Shown here: positions 16,723 through 24,351 of the stretch, in pieces
Numbering within the stretch: the stretch's first letter is position 1
Layout of the letters: the number at the start of each line of letters is the position of its first letter
NCBI GenBank assembly: GCA_903828455.1
Contig: CAIKMJ010000062.1
Location: 59,706-123,705, forward strand
Direction of reading: 5' to 3'
DNA: 64,000 bases
Origin: an uncultured Acidobacteriia bacterium
GTDB lineage: Bacteria; Acidobacteriota; Terriglobia; Bryobacterales; Bryobacteraceae
Position numbers and translations under genes: made by a program
Notes under the pieces: generated by a model
What the model was told of the DNA's origin: nothing
Seen by the model: the letters and a program-made list of their open reading frames with translations, nothing else
The model's database searches: none

Positions 16723-18977
16723 TTCAGTACCACCTTAGCGAGCCCCGCGTTGCCGCCGCTGTCGGCCACGCGAATCGTCACCACGTGTTCGCCCGCCGGG
16801 ACGTTGGCAATGTGCAGGCGAAACTGTTCGGTCTCGGAATCGAGAATGCCATCCACCGGAGCCATCGCCGTCCACGGGCCCGCATCGAGCGACCACTCCG
16901 CGCGGCGCAGCGCCGAAGCGCTGTCGGCGGCCTCAATCGCAATGTCGGCGGCCGCGCCGCTGCGCACCGACGAAAGCACGCGCACAGCCGGCGGCGTATT
17001 GTCGATCAGCACCGGCGAGCTTTCGAGCGTCGCCTCGCGCGCACTCGCGCCGGGATTCGCTTCGCGGTCCGACGCCGTGACGCGGAAGAAGTAGCGGCCG
17101 TCGGCCAGCGCATCGCCGTCCATCGTATAGACGGTTTCGTGCAGGTCCCGCTTCAGCGTCTTCCATTCGCGCTCGCCCTCGCCGCGGAAGGCGAGTTCGA
17201 ACGCGAGCCTGTCGCCATCGGGATCGTCGGCCTGCCAGGAGACGAGCAACTGCTGCGAGGCCGCGCGCGAGAGCGTCTGCGTCGGCGTGCCGGTGGCGGC
17301 CGATGTAGCAGCGTCGCCGGAATCGGTAACCGTTACGGTGTAGGGTGTGGTGGCTGTGCTCGAGGCGCTGCCGCCCGCTTTCGCCGCCGCGCTGGTGGTC
17401 GGCGTCACCGACGTCATCACCGTCACCGAATGCACCGCCGGCGGATTGTTCTGCGGCAGATACGCCGCCGCGACGCTCTCCACCGAGGCGCCCGTACCCG
17501 TCAATTCGGCCTGATACTGCAGGAAGCGCGCATTCGGACTCTTTATCGCGGAGCCCTTGCCGTCGCGCACCGGCTCCGACCAGTCGCTCCACGTGCTGTC
17601 CGGATGGAGACTATTGCCGGAGCGCGTGCGCAGCGCGACACTGCCGCTCCCCTGCCACCGCAGACGGCCCCACTGCGCCACGCCGCCCGCATCGAACACC
17701 GGCGATTCGTACGTCCCCTTCGCGCCCGCCGGCCCGAGGCTGTAGATCTTGCCCATGTTTCCCGTAGCGGCGAGCAGCGAACCTTTACGGCTCAGCAGAC
17801 GGATGATTTCAGCTTCGTTGGTCTGGGCGAGAAGCGTGAGCCTTCGATCGGCCGATAACTGGTAGACGCGCCCGTTCACATCGGTACCGAACGTGATCGG
17901 CCCGCCGGCTTCGGCCGACGCGACAATGTCGTACACGTTTTCTTCCTTCGAACTCCACAGCGTCTCCACGGTGTTGTCGGCGTTAATGCGGTAGATCGCG
18001 CTCTTCTCCACGTTGGCAGGCGCAGCGCTCGCATCGGCCACGGCGCCGGTGGTCACGGGCGCAGCCGTTGCCGCCGGTTTGGGCGGCTCGACCGGTTTGA
18101 GATCGCCTTCGGCGGCCGTAACAGTGACCGAAATATCGGCGGGCGCATTGGGATCGGCCGTCGCTCCCGGCGCGCTCTGCGTTGCTTTCACCTTGCGGGC
18201 CAGCGCGCCGCCGAGCGCGACCGCGTACACGCTGCCATCGGCGTTCGGCGCCACGGCGCGAATCTCCGGCAGAGTCGAATCGTATAGTGCGAACGCCTTG
18301 TCCTTTGCCGTGATGCGGTACAGGATGCCGTTCGGTTCGGTACCCGCGAGCAGGCGGCCCTGCGGATCGAGCATGAGTCCCGTGACGTTGCTCTGGCCGG
18401 TGGAGTACCAGACTTCGCCCTTCCCGGCCGCGGTGATGCGGAAGACGCGGCCATCGTCGCCCGTGCCGGCATATAGCGTGCCGTCGGCGGCGAGCGCGAG
18501 CGACCAGATGTACTTCGCTTTGGGATTGAAATACTCGGTGGCGCGCCCGTTTTCGATGCGATAGATGCGGCCGTCCGGCGAACTGGCCGCATACACCACG
18601 CCCTTCGAATCCACCACGACGGCGAAGACTTCGGGATGATCGGCCGTCCAGATCAGCGTCGACTTGCCGTCCGGATCGATGCGGAAGACGCGGCCGCGAT
18701 GCCCGGTGCCGGCGTACAGCGCGCCATCCGGCGCCTCCGCCACGCTCCAGATCACGGGCTGGCCGGAGGCAAACAGCGTATCGAGCCGCGGCGCCAGCGA
18801 AAGGCGTCCGTCGCGACCGAGAGCCACGCCGTCGAACTTACCTTTCACAAAATCCTGGAAGGTTGTCATCTCCCACGCCGCGGTGGAAGAAGCCAGTGCC
18901 GCGGAAGCGATCGCGACGGAGACGAAAGCAACGGAAGCGACTGTCCTCGCGGCTGCGCTCAAACCAACGCGTCTCAT
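16719..18977 (-). CDS. Secreted beta-propeller protein with C-terminal Ig-like region
   Basis: A 752-residue exported protein (signal peptide core VASVAFVSVAIASAALA). Residues about 60-270 contain repeated blades of the form DGxLYAGTGxxGRVFRI (GALYAGTGHRGRVFRI, GTLYAGTGDDGRVFRI), so a WD/NHL-like propeller is likely. A Pro/Ala-rich linker follows, then another blade set and a C-terminal region with fibronectin/Ig-like features (VLIDNTPPAVRVLSS, EHVVTIRVADSGGN). No enzyme motif is seen. It is coupled by ATGA (18974-18977) to the S55-like gene upstream and by CTGA to the pseudouridine synthase downstream. Function is unknown. Confidence 0.82.
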   Translation of the reverse strand: MRRVGLSAAARTVASVAFVSVAIASAALASSTAAWEMTTFQDFVKGKFDGVALGRDGRLSLAPRLDTLFASGQPVIWSVAEAPDGALYAGTGHRGRVFRIDPDGKSTLIWTADHPEVFAVVVDSKGVVYAASSPDGRIYRIENGRATEYFNPKAKYIWSLALAADGTLYAGTGDDGRVFRITAAGKGEVWYSTGQSNVTGLMLDPQGRLLAGTEPNGILYRITAKDKAFALYDSTLPEIRAVAPNADGSVYAVALGGALARKVKATQSAPGATADPNAPADISVTVTAAEGDLKPVEPPKPAATAAPVTTGAVADASAAPANVEKSAIYRINADNTVETLWSSKEENVYDIVASAEAGGPITFGTDVNGRVYQLSADRRLTLLAQTNEAEIIRLLSRKGSLLAATGNMGKIYSLGPAGAKGTYESPVFDAGGVAQWGRLRWQGSGSVALRTRSGNSLHPDSTWSDWSEPVRDGKGSAIKSPNARFLQYQAELTGTGASVESVAAAYLPQNNPPAVHSVTVMTSVTPTTSAAAKAGGSASSTATTPYTVTVTDSGDAATSAATGTPTQTLSRAASQQLLVSWQADDPDGDRLAFELAFRGEGEREWKTLKRDLHETVYTMDGDALADGRYFFRVTASDREANPGASAREATLESSPVLIDNTPPAVRVLSSVRSGAAADIAIEAADSASALRRAEWSLDAGPWTAMAPVDGILDSETEQFRLHIANVPAGEHVVTIRVADSGGNAGLAKVVLN
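16730..16736 (-). promoter_or_regulatory. Shine-Dalgarno AAGGTGG for a CTG start
   Basis: AAGGTGG differs from the full anti-16S complement AAGGAGG at one base and ends 7 bases before CTG 16722. It supports initiation at this non-standard codon, which is needed to include the S4 domain. Confidence 0.6.
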
Positions 18978-20743
18978 TCCTTCACCTCGATCTGCACCGT
19001 CTTGGCGCCGGTCACCATCACATCGCCCGCATCGAGCGTGAACTCGGCCAGCTTCGAATTGCGCGCCTGCGATACGGTCTGCGTGCTGCCCAGCACGAGC
19101 GCCAGCGAAGGCGGCGGGTCGGCCAGCTCTTCACCGCCCACGCCATAGGCCGGCTGCGGACGCCACACCCGCACATACGCTTTGTCGTTCGACCGCACGC
19201 GATTCAGGAAAGACACCAGTTGTTCGGCCGAATGCGGCGTTTCGCCCATCGACTGGCGCAGTTCGGTCAGGCTGGTCTGCGACCCGTCGGCCACCGTGAA
19301 ATAGAGTGTGCCCGGCGCGGTGCCGGTGGGGATCGTGTATTTGACCGAGCGCGTCAGCTCCGCGCCGTTGGCGCCTTCGAGCTGCGTCATCACTTCCACC
19401 GTCTCTCCCGCCCTGGCTTCCCGGCGCGAAAGGTAGACGTTGCCGATCGACATGTCGCGCCGCGCATCGAACGATTCCAGCTGCAGCGAAATCCCGCTCA
19501 CGTGCAGGGAATCGAAACCGCCCTGCATCAGATAAGCAAGCGGAATGGCCGTGCTGACGGCGCTCAGCGCAGCCGCCCCGCCCTCCGCCGCAAAAATACT
19601 GCGCAACGGCACCGGGTCGGTGCGTCCGGCGATATGAATCGAACCGGTGATCGAGATGCTGGAAGCGCCCGCCGCACGCTCGGTGGCATCGATCGCCGAG
19701 AAGACGGCCATCTGCAACAGCCACGGCGAAAGGAAACGGTCGTTCACCATCTTCATGTGGTATGCGTCGACGGCGCGTCCGCCGCGGCTCACGGCAATAT
19801 CGAGAGGCACCAGGGCGGCGCGCGTGCCAAGGCGGCCTTCCACGGCGCTGCTGCGGTCTTCCGAAATCACGCCCATCAGCTCGCGCGACGAAGAGATCTT
19901 GAAAGACGTATTCGTATTCGCCAGCAGCGTGAGCACTTCGGAGCGCGCAAACGGCAGGCTGGTCGGGCCAACGGCGAGGAAACGGTGACCAAACGCGTAA
20001 ATGCGGTCGCCGTCGATGGCCGTCACGGTGCCGTCGGCGCCCGCGCTCATATCGCCGGTCATGAGCTGGACGCTGATCATGGATCCAGGCTGAATCTTCG
20101 ACGGATCGCCGAGCGTGTCGCCGGGTGCGCCTCCGGTGGAGATGCCTTGCCTTGGTTCGAGGCCGAGCCGCCGCAACTGCGGGGCGAACTGTTCCACTGC
20201 CGCGGCGCTGAAGCCGCTGAACGAGAGCGGCGTCGAGACTTCCTGAAGCCGCCCGTCGCCGGAGCCCGATGCCGGAGCCGGGAGCAGTTCGCCTCTGGCC
20301 AGCCCGGCCAGTCGCGCCGGCGGTTCGGCGGCATCGACGCGCAGCATTTCTTCAACAGGCCGGATGCCGGCGATGGGATCTTTCGCAAACGGATACGCCA
20401 GGGCAACGGCGCCGATCAGCTTCCCTTCTATATAGACGGGACTGCCGCTCATCCCCTGCATGACGCCGGTGTGTTCCAGCGGGCCGCCGGACAGGCGAGC
20501 CAGAATAATCGACTGCCGGGGGCCGGTATTTTCCAGAACGCCGAGGATTTCGACCTGAAACTCCTCGATTTTATCGCCCTGAAAAACCGTCCTGCCCACT
20601 CCGTGCATTCCGGCCCGGACGTCGCGCAGCGGCATCACATTAAGCGCTGCCGCGGCATTTCCCGCAGCCCAAAGTGCCGCTGCCGCCAGCCAGACAGCGG
20701 GATGGGCGGGCATCCGGGAAAACGTCCGGGCAATTCGCTTCAC
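18974..20743 (-). CDS. SpoIVB/S55-type peptidase-domain protein, exported
   Basis: About 589 residues. Near the N-terminus is the S55 pattern: LRDVRAGMHGVGRTVFQG with the candidate catalytic His, then VMQGMSGSPVYIEGKLIGAVAL with the candidate catalytic Ser in GMSGSP. This is the SpoIVB-type serine peptidase fold; further parts (YAFGHRFLAVGP, long beta-rich C-terminus) are common in acidobacterial homologues. The start is taken as GTG 20743, which gives a compact signal peptide (MKRIARTFSR then a hydrophobic core) and lies 6 bases after TACACT; ATG 20713 and ATG 20773 are alternatives. It heads a three-gene operon and is divergent from the GT39 gene at 20842. Confidence 0.83.
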   Translation of the reverse strand: MKRIARTFSRMPAHPAVWLAAAALWAAGNAAAALNVMPLRDVRAGMHGVGRTVFQGDKIEEFQVEILGVLENTGPRQSIILARLSGGPLEHTGVMQGMSGSPVYIEGKLIGAVALAYPFAKDPIAGIRPVEEMLRVDAAEPPARLAGLARGELLPAPASGSGDGRLQEVSTPLSFSGFSAAAVEQFAPQLRRLGLEPRQGISTGGAPGDTLGDPSKIQPGSMISVQLMTGDMSAGADGTVTAIDGDRIYAFGHRFLAVGPTSLPFARSEVLTLLANTNTSFKISSSRELMGVISEDRSSAVEGRLGTRAALVPLDIAVSRGGRAVDAYHMKMVNDRFLSPWLLQMAVFSAIDATERAAGASSISITGSIHIAGRTDPVPLRSIFAAEGGAAALSAVSTAIPLAYLMQGGFDSLHVSGISLQLESFDARRDMSIGNVYLSRREARAGETVEVMTQLEGANGAELTRSVKYTIPTGTAPGTLYFTVADGSQTSLTELRQSMGETPHSAEQLVSFLNRVRSNDKAYVRVWRPQPAYGVGGEELADPPPSLALVLGSTQTVSQARNSKLAEFTLDAGDVMVTGAKTVQIEVKE

Positions 20744-20749
20744 AGCTCC

Positions 20750-20755
20750 AGTGTA
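20750..20755 (-). promoter_or_regulatory. -10-like TACACT, 6 bases before GTG 20743
   Basis: On the minus strand TACACT is followed by six bases and GTG 20743, the spacing seen at several other genes here. It helps choose the start of the S55-like protein. A GGAG lies in between but too close to the GTG to act as a normal ribosome-binding site. Confidence 0.42.
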
Positions 20756-20841
20756 ATGCGGTACTGGAGCCATGAACGGCAGGGACGGCGGTACGGACGG
20801 GACGGACGGGGCCAATCTGCGGTACGCTGTGGAAGGTAGCG

Positions 20842-22614
20842 ATGTCATTAGGAAAAATCCTAAAGCCTGGGGGTCCCGAGCGCGGTCCATCGGTGCGCTT
20901 GACATTGCACCCGATCAATCAACTGCCTGAGGAGCCAGCACCGGCGCCCGAACCGGCCACAGAGAGGAGCGGCGGCGCGAAACCGCGCGCGGTGCTGCGC
21001 TTTGTTCTCCTGACCTGCGGTTTTTTCCTGGTGGCCCTCGCCTTGCAGCTTGCCGCCGGAGCTTACACGGCCGAACTCGGCGGGTATCCGGACGAACCGG
21101 CGCATTTCACCACGGGACTGATGATCCACGACTATCTGGCCGGGCATTTCAGCCAGCCGGCGATGCGATTTGCAGAGGATTTTTACCTGCATTATCCGAA
21201 GGTGGCGCTGCTTCACTGGCCGCCCGTTTTTTACCTTGCCGAAGCGCTCTGGTTGTTGTTGTTTCCCGTCTCAAAAGCTTCGGTTCTGGTTTTGATCGCA
21301 CTCTACACGAGCCTGTGCTCGGCGATCCTTGCGACCTGGATCGCCCGGCGATCCTCACTGCTGGCCGGATGCCTTACGGCCGCCCTGTTTGTGCTGACGC
21401 CCGAGGTTCAGCGCCACACCGATATGGTGATGGTGGAGATGCTGCTGACGCTGACGGGCCTGCTCGCGGCAGTCTCCTTCGGAAGATTCCTGGAGACCGG
21501 AAACTGGCGGTACTCGTGTCTGTTTGGAGTATTCGCTTCGCTGGCGATTCTGACGAAGGGGAACGCCTGGGCGCTGGCGCTGCTGCCGCTGCTCGCCGTC
21601 CTCATCTCGGGACGCTTCCGGTTACTGCGGACCATGGCCTTCTGGCTTCCCGTCGGCGTCGTGGGGTTGATGTGCGGGCCCTGGCAAATCCTGACGCTGC
21701 ATGCTGCCTCCCAGGGCTGGTATGAATCGGGAATTCAATTCACCATGGAGGCGATTGTTGTGTTCGCCTCCGGCATCATGGCGGGCGTAAATCCGGTCGT
21801 ATTTTTCGTGATGCTCGCCGGAATTGCCGCGACGATTGCGATCCCGAGGATTTCAGGAAAACCGGCCGATGGGGGACTGGTGGCGATGGTCTCTCTGATG
21901 ATTTCCGTGTATGTGTTCCATTGCGTGGTACCCGCCGGGATGGACACGCGTTACATGATCCTCGGCTTGCCCGGACTGTTCGTATTCCTGCCGCCGGGTG
22001 TGTCGGCAATCTGCGGCTACCTGCGCGCGCATCGCTTTACGTGGATCAGCCGTCCGCCGGTGGCGGCGGGCATCATCGGATTATTCTTCCTTGGCCAGAC
22101 GTTCGTCGTCCCCGCCGAGAATTCATTTGGCTTCACGGAGGCCGCCGCGTGGCTGAGGTCCCAGGCGGAACTCCGGAACACCGTGGTGCTGATCAGTTCG
22201 GCCGCCATGGGAGAGGGAATGATGGTGACGGAAGGCGCGCTGCATGAGACGCGGCCGGGGCATTATTTCCTGAGGGCTTCGAAAATGCTGGCGCGGCAGG
22301 ACTGGTCGGGCAATGTGTACGAGGCCCGGTTCAAGTCCGCCGAAGCGGTGAAGAATGAGCTGGATCGGATTTCGGTCGGGTTGCTGGTTTTCGACTTTAC
22401 GCGGGTGGGCTCAAGAGAAACAGAGGATTACCGAATGGTGCGGGACATGCTCGCGGCACATCCGGATGAATGGAGAATCGCCGGATCGTACGGTCCGGCC
22501 GGCGGCGACGTGAGGCCGGTGCGAATCTACCGGCGGAAGGGCGATCCGAAGCAGAACGGCAGGATTCGCGTGGATCTTTCGCAGACGCTGCAGCGTGTAG
22601 TGGAGCAAAAGTAG
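20842..22614 (+). CDS. GT39-type polytopic membrane glycosyltransferase
   Basis: A 590-residue protein with a hydrophilic N-terminal tail of about 50 residues, a first membrane helix near residue 55-75, and directly after it the acidic motif LGGYPDEPAHFTTG of GT39/ArnT-like enzymes, followed by LLHWPPVFYLAEALW. About ten more membrane helices and a soluble C-terminus follow. GGAAGG lies 6 bases before ATG 20842, so this gene has an ordinary leader. It precedes the exosortase and epsI genes by 119 bases; exosortase loci usually sit among exopolysaccharide genes, so a role in surface glycan assembly fits. Sugar and acceptor are unknown. Confidence 0.83.
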   Translation: MSLGKILKPGGPERGPSVRLTLHPINQLPEEPAPAPEPATERSGGAKPRAVLRFVLLTCGFFLVALALQLAAGAYTAELGGYPDEPAHFTTGLMIHDYLAGHFSQPAMRFAEDFYLHYPKVALLHWPPVFYLAEALWLLLFPVSKASVLVLIALYTSLCSAILATWIARRSSLLAGCLTAALFVLTPEVQRHTDMVMVEMLLTLTGLLAAVSFGRFLETGNWRYSCLFGVFASLAILTKGNAWALALLPLLAVLISGRFRLLRTMAFWLPVGVVGLMCGPWQILTLHAASQGWYESGIQFTMEAIVVFASGIMAGVNPVVFFVMLAGIAATIAIPRISGKPADGGLVAMVSLMISVYVFHCVVPAGMDTRYMILGLPGLFVFLPPGVSAICGYLRAHRFTWISRPPVAAGIIGLFFLGQTFVVPAENSFGFTEAAAWLRSQAELRNTVVLISSAAMGEGMMVTEGALHETRPGHYFLRASKMLARQDWSGNVYEARFKSAEAVKNELDRISVGLLVFDFTRVGSRETEDYRMVRDMLAAHPDEWRIAGSYGPAGGDVRPVRIYRRKGDPKQNGRIRVDLSQTLQRVVEQK

Positions 22615-22684
22615 AGGACAAACGCCTCGATCCGCCGAACGGCGGCGGTTGCGGTCCAGGGGACGTATGGACGTGGAACGATGG

Positions 22685-22715
22685 TTGAAGACAAAGCGCG
22701 GAGACGTTTTAGAAT
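22685..22715 (+). promoter_or_regulatory. Possible sigma-70 promoter for the exosortase gene
   Basis: TTGAAG (22685-22690) and TAGAAT (22710-22715) are separated by 19 bases and stand 18 bases before ATG 22734. The spacer is two bases longer than ideal, so this is only a candidate. Confidence 0.3.
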
Positions 22716-22733
22716 CGAAAGCGTAGTAAATTT

Positions 22734-23618
22734 ATGACGCCAATTGTCACCGGAACGCCCGAAACCACGAAGGCATCGGCTGCATTTAACTGGCCGATCA
22801 TCGGCTGGATATCCCTGTTGCTCGTGGCTGGTTATGGCCCTGTGCTCGTCCGTCTGGTCGAAAACTGGAACATTGACCCCGATATGGGTCACGCGTTTTT
22901 TGTGCCGATTATCGCCGGATACATCGCGTGGAAGGAAGCGCCGCGCATCGTCGGAGTGCCGGCAAAGGCAAACTGGTGGGGCCTTGCGGTCATGCTCTGG
23001 GGAGCGTTGCAATATTACATCGGCACGCTGGGCGTCGAACTGTTCCTGACGCGGACGTCGCTGGTGATCTCGGTGATCGGCACAGTGCTGCTGATCGGCG
23101 GGACGCGATATCTGAAGGTGTTTGCCTTCCCGCTGTTTTTGCTTTTCTTCATGGTGCCGATTCCCGCCGTGATTTATAACCAGGTCACGTTTCCGCTGCA
23201 GCTGATTGCCAGCCGGGCAGCTGAAGGCGCGATTACACTGCTGCAGATTCCGGTGATCCGGGAAGGCAACGTGCTGGAACTGGCGTCGCAGAAACTGAAC
23301 GTCGTGGAGGCATGCAGCGGCATCCGCTCGCTGCTGACGCTGACCTTCCTTTCTCTCGTTTACGGTTATTTCTTTGAGACCCGGCTCTGGCTGCGCGGGG
23401 TGCTGTTTTTCTCGACGATTCCGATTGCGATTGTCGCCAACGCAGGCCGTGTTGCGCTGACCGGCGTAGTATCCGAGTTCCGCGCCGATTTGGCCGAAGG
23501 AACGTTCCACGAGGCCCAGGGATGGGTGATCTTCATGGTGGCGCTTTGTATTCTGGTGGTCCTGCATCAGGCGATACTACGCGTGCTTCGTTTGACCGAA
23601 AGGGTGCAACACGCATGA
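22734..23618 (+). CDS. Exosortase (EpsH/XrtA-like)
   Basis: A 294-residue integral membrane transpeptidase/protease with about eight hydrophobic segments. The three catalytic elements are intact: Cys194 in VVEACSGIRSL, Arg239 in ANAGRVALTG, and His259 in EGTFHEAQGW. Exosortases cut the PEP-CTERM tail of secreted proteins and probably attach them to a surface polymer. The gene overlaps epsI by ATGA, the usual order of the XrtA/EpsI type. Two candidate substrates are in this window (5816-7021 and 47187-47837), both distant from this locus. The exact exosortase subtype was not determined. Confidence 0.95.
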   Translation: MTPIVTGTPETTKASAAFNWPIIGWISLLLVAGYGPVLVRLVENWNIDPDMGHAFFVPIIAGYIAWKEAPRIVGVPAKANWWGLAVMLWGALQYYIGTLGVELFLTRTSLVISVIGTVLLIGGTRYLKVFAFPLFLLFFMVPIPAVIYNQVTFPLQLIASRAAEGAITLLQIPVIREGNVLELASQKLNVVEACSGIRSLLTLTFLSLVYGYFFETRLWLRGVLFFSTIPIAIVANAGRVALTGVVSEFRADLAEGTFHEAQGWVIFMVALCILVVLHQAILRVLRLTERVQHA

Positions 23619-24280
23619 GTGAGACGACGGCAAACAAGCCTCTTTGGGGCAACCGAGCGCTGCAGATCGCCACGGCGGTCCTGGTGATTCAGGGCGCGCT
23701 GTTCTATTCGGCGTCGCGCGGCCAGTTGACGCCGAAGGCCGCTCCCCTCTCCGGCTTTCCCGCTCAGGTGGGCAACTGGCATCTGCTCCAGGAAGGCAGC
23801 ATCGACAAAGAAACGCTGGATGTGTTGCGCGCCGACGATGTCCTGACGCGCACCTACGTATCGGGCGGCACAGGCGCCAATTTGTTCGTGGCGTACTTCA
23901 GTTCGCAGCGCACGGGGCAATCGCCGCACTCGCCGAAGAATTGTCTGCCGGGCTCGGGATGGCAGCCGTCGGAAAGCGGCAAGGTGGATGTGGCGGTGGC
24001 GGGCGGCGAGCCCATCCGCATCAACAAATATATTGTGGCCCGCGGCGAGGAGCAGAGCGTGGTCCTTTACTGGTATCAGTCGCACGGCCGCGTCATCGCC
24101 GATGAATTCGCGGCGAAGTTTTACCTGGTGGCGGATTCCATCCGCACGCACCGCAGCGATACGTCGCTGGTGCGCGTGGTGGTGCCGGTGGTCCAGGGCA
24201 ATTCGGAACTGGCGGTGGCGACCGGCCTGGAGTTCGCCAAAACCATGTATCCGGCGATCCGGGACTACCTGCCGCAGTAA
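23615..24280 (+). CDS. epsI: EpsI-family exosortase-associated protein
   Basis: A 221-residue protein whose ATG 23615 overlaps the exosortase stop (ATGA). It has one N-terminal membrane anchor (ALQIATAVLVIQGALFYS) and an exported domain with the EpsI signatures VGNWHLLQ, the exposed-surface segment VAYFSSQRTGQSPHSPKNCL (conserved HSPKNCLPG) and LYWYQSHGRVIADEFAAKFY. EpsI is fused to or follows exosortases in exopolysaccharide loci, and its His/Cys motif suggests an enzymatic or accessory role in sorting. Function beyond that association is not known. Confidence 0.92.
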   Translation: MSETTANKPLWGNRALQIATAVLVIQGALFYSASRGQLTPKAAPLSGFPAQVGNWHLLQEGSIDKETLDVLRADDVLTRTYVSGGTGANLFVAYFSSQRTGQSPHSPKNCLPGSGWQPSESGKVDVAVAGGEPIRINKYIVARGEEQSVVLYWYQSHGRVIADEFAAKFYLVADSIRTHRSDTSLVRVVVPVVQGNSELAVATGLEFAKTMYPAIRDYLPQ

Positions 24281-24351
24281 GCCGCACGCCGGCGGGATTC
24301 CGCTTTCCCCGGCGGCGCGCACGGCCTGTTCGCATCGCAAACCGTATTAAC

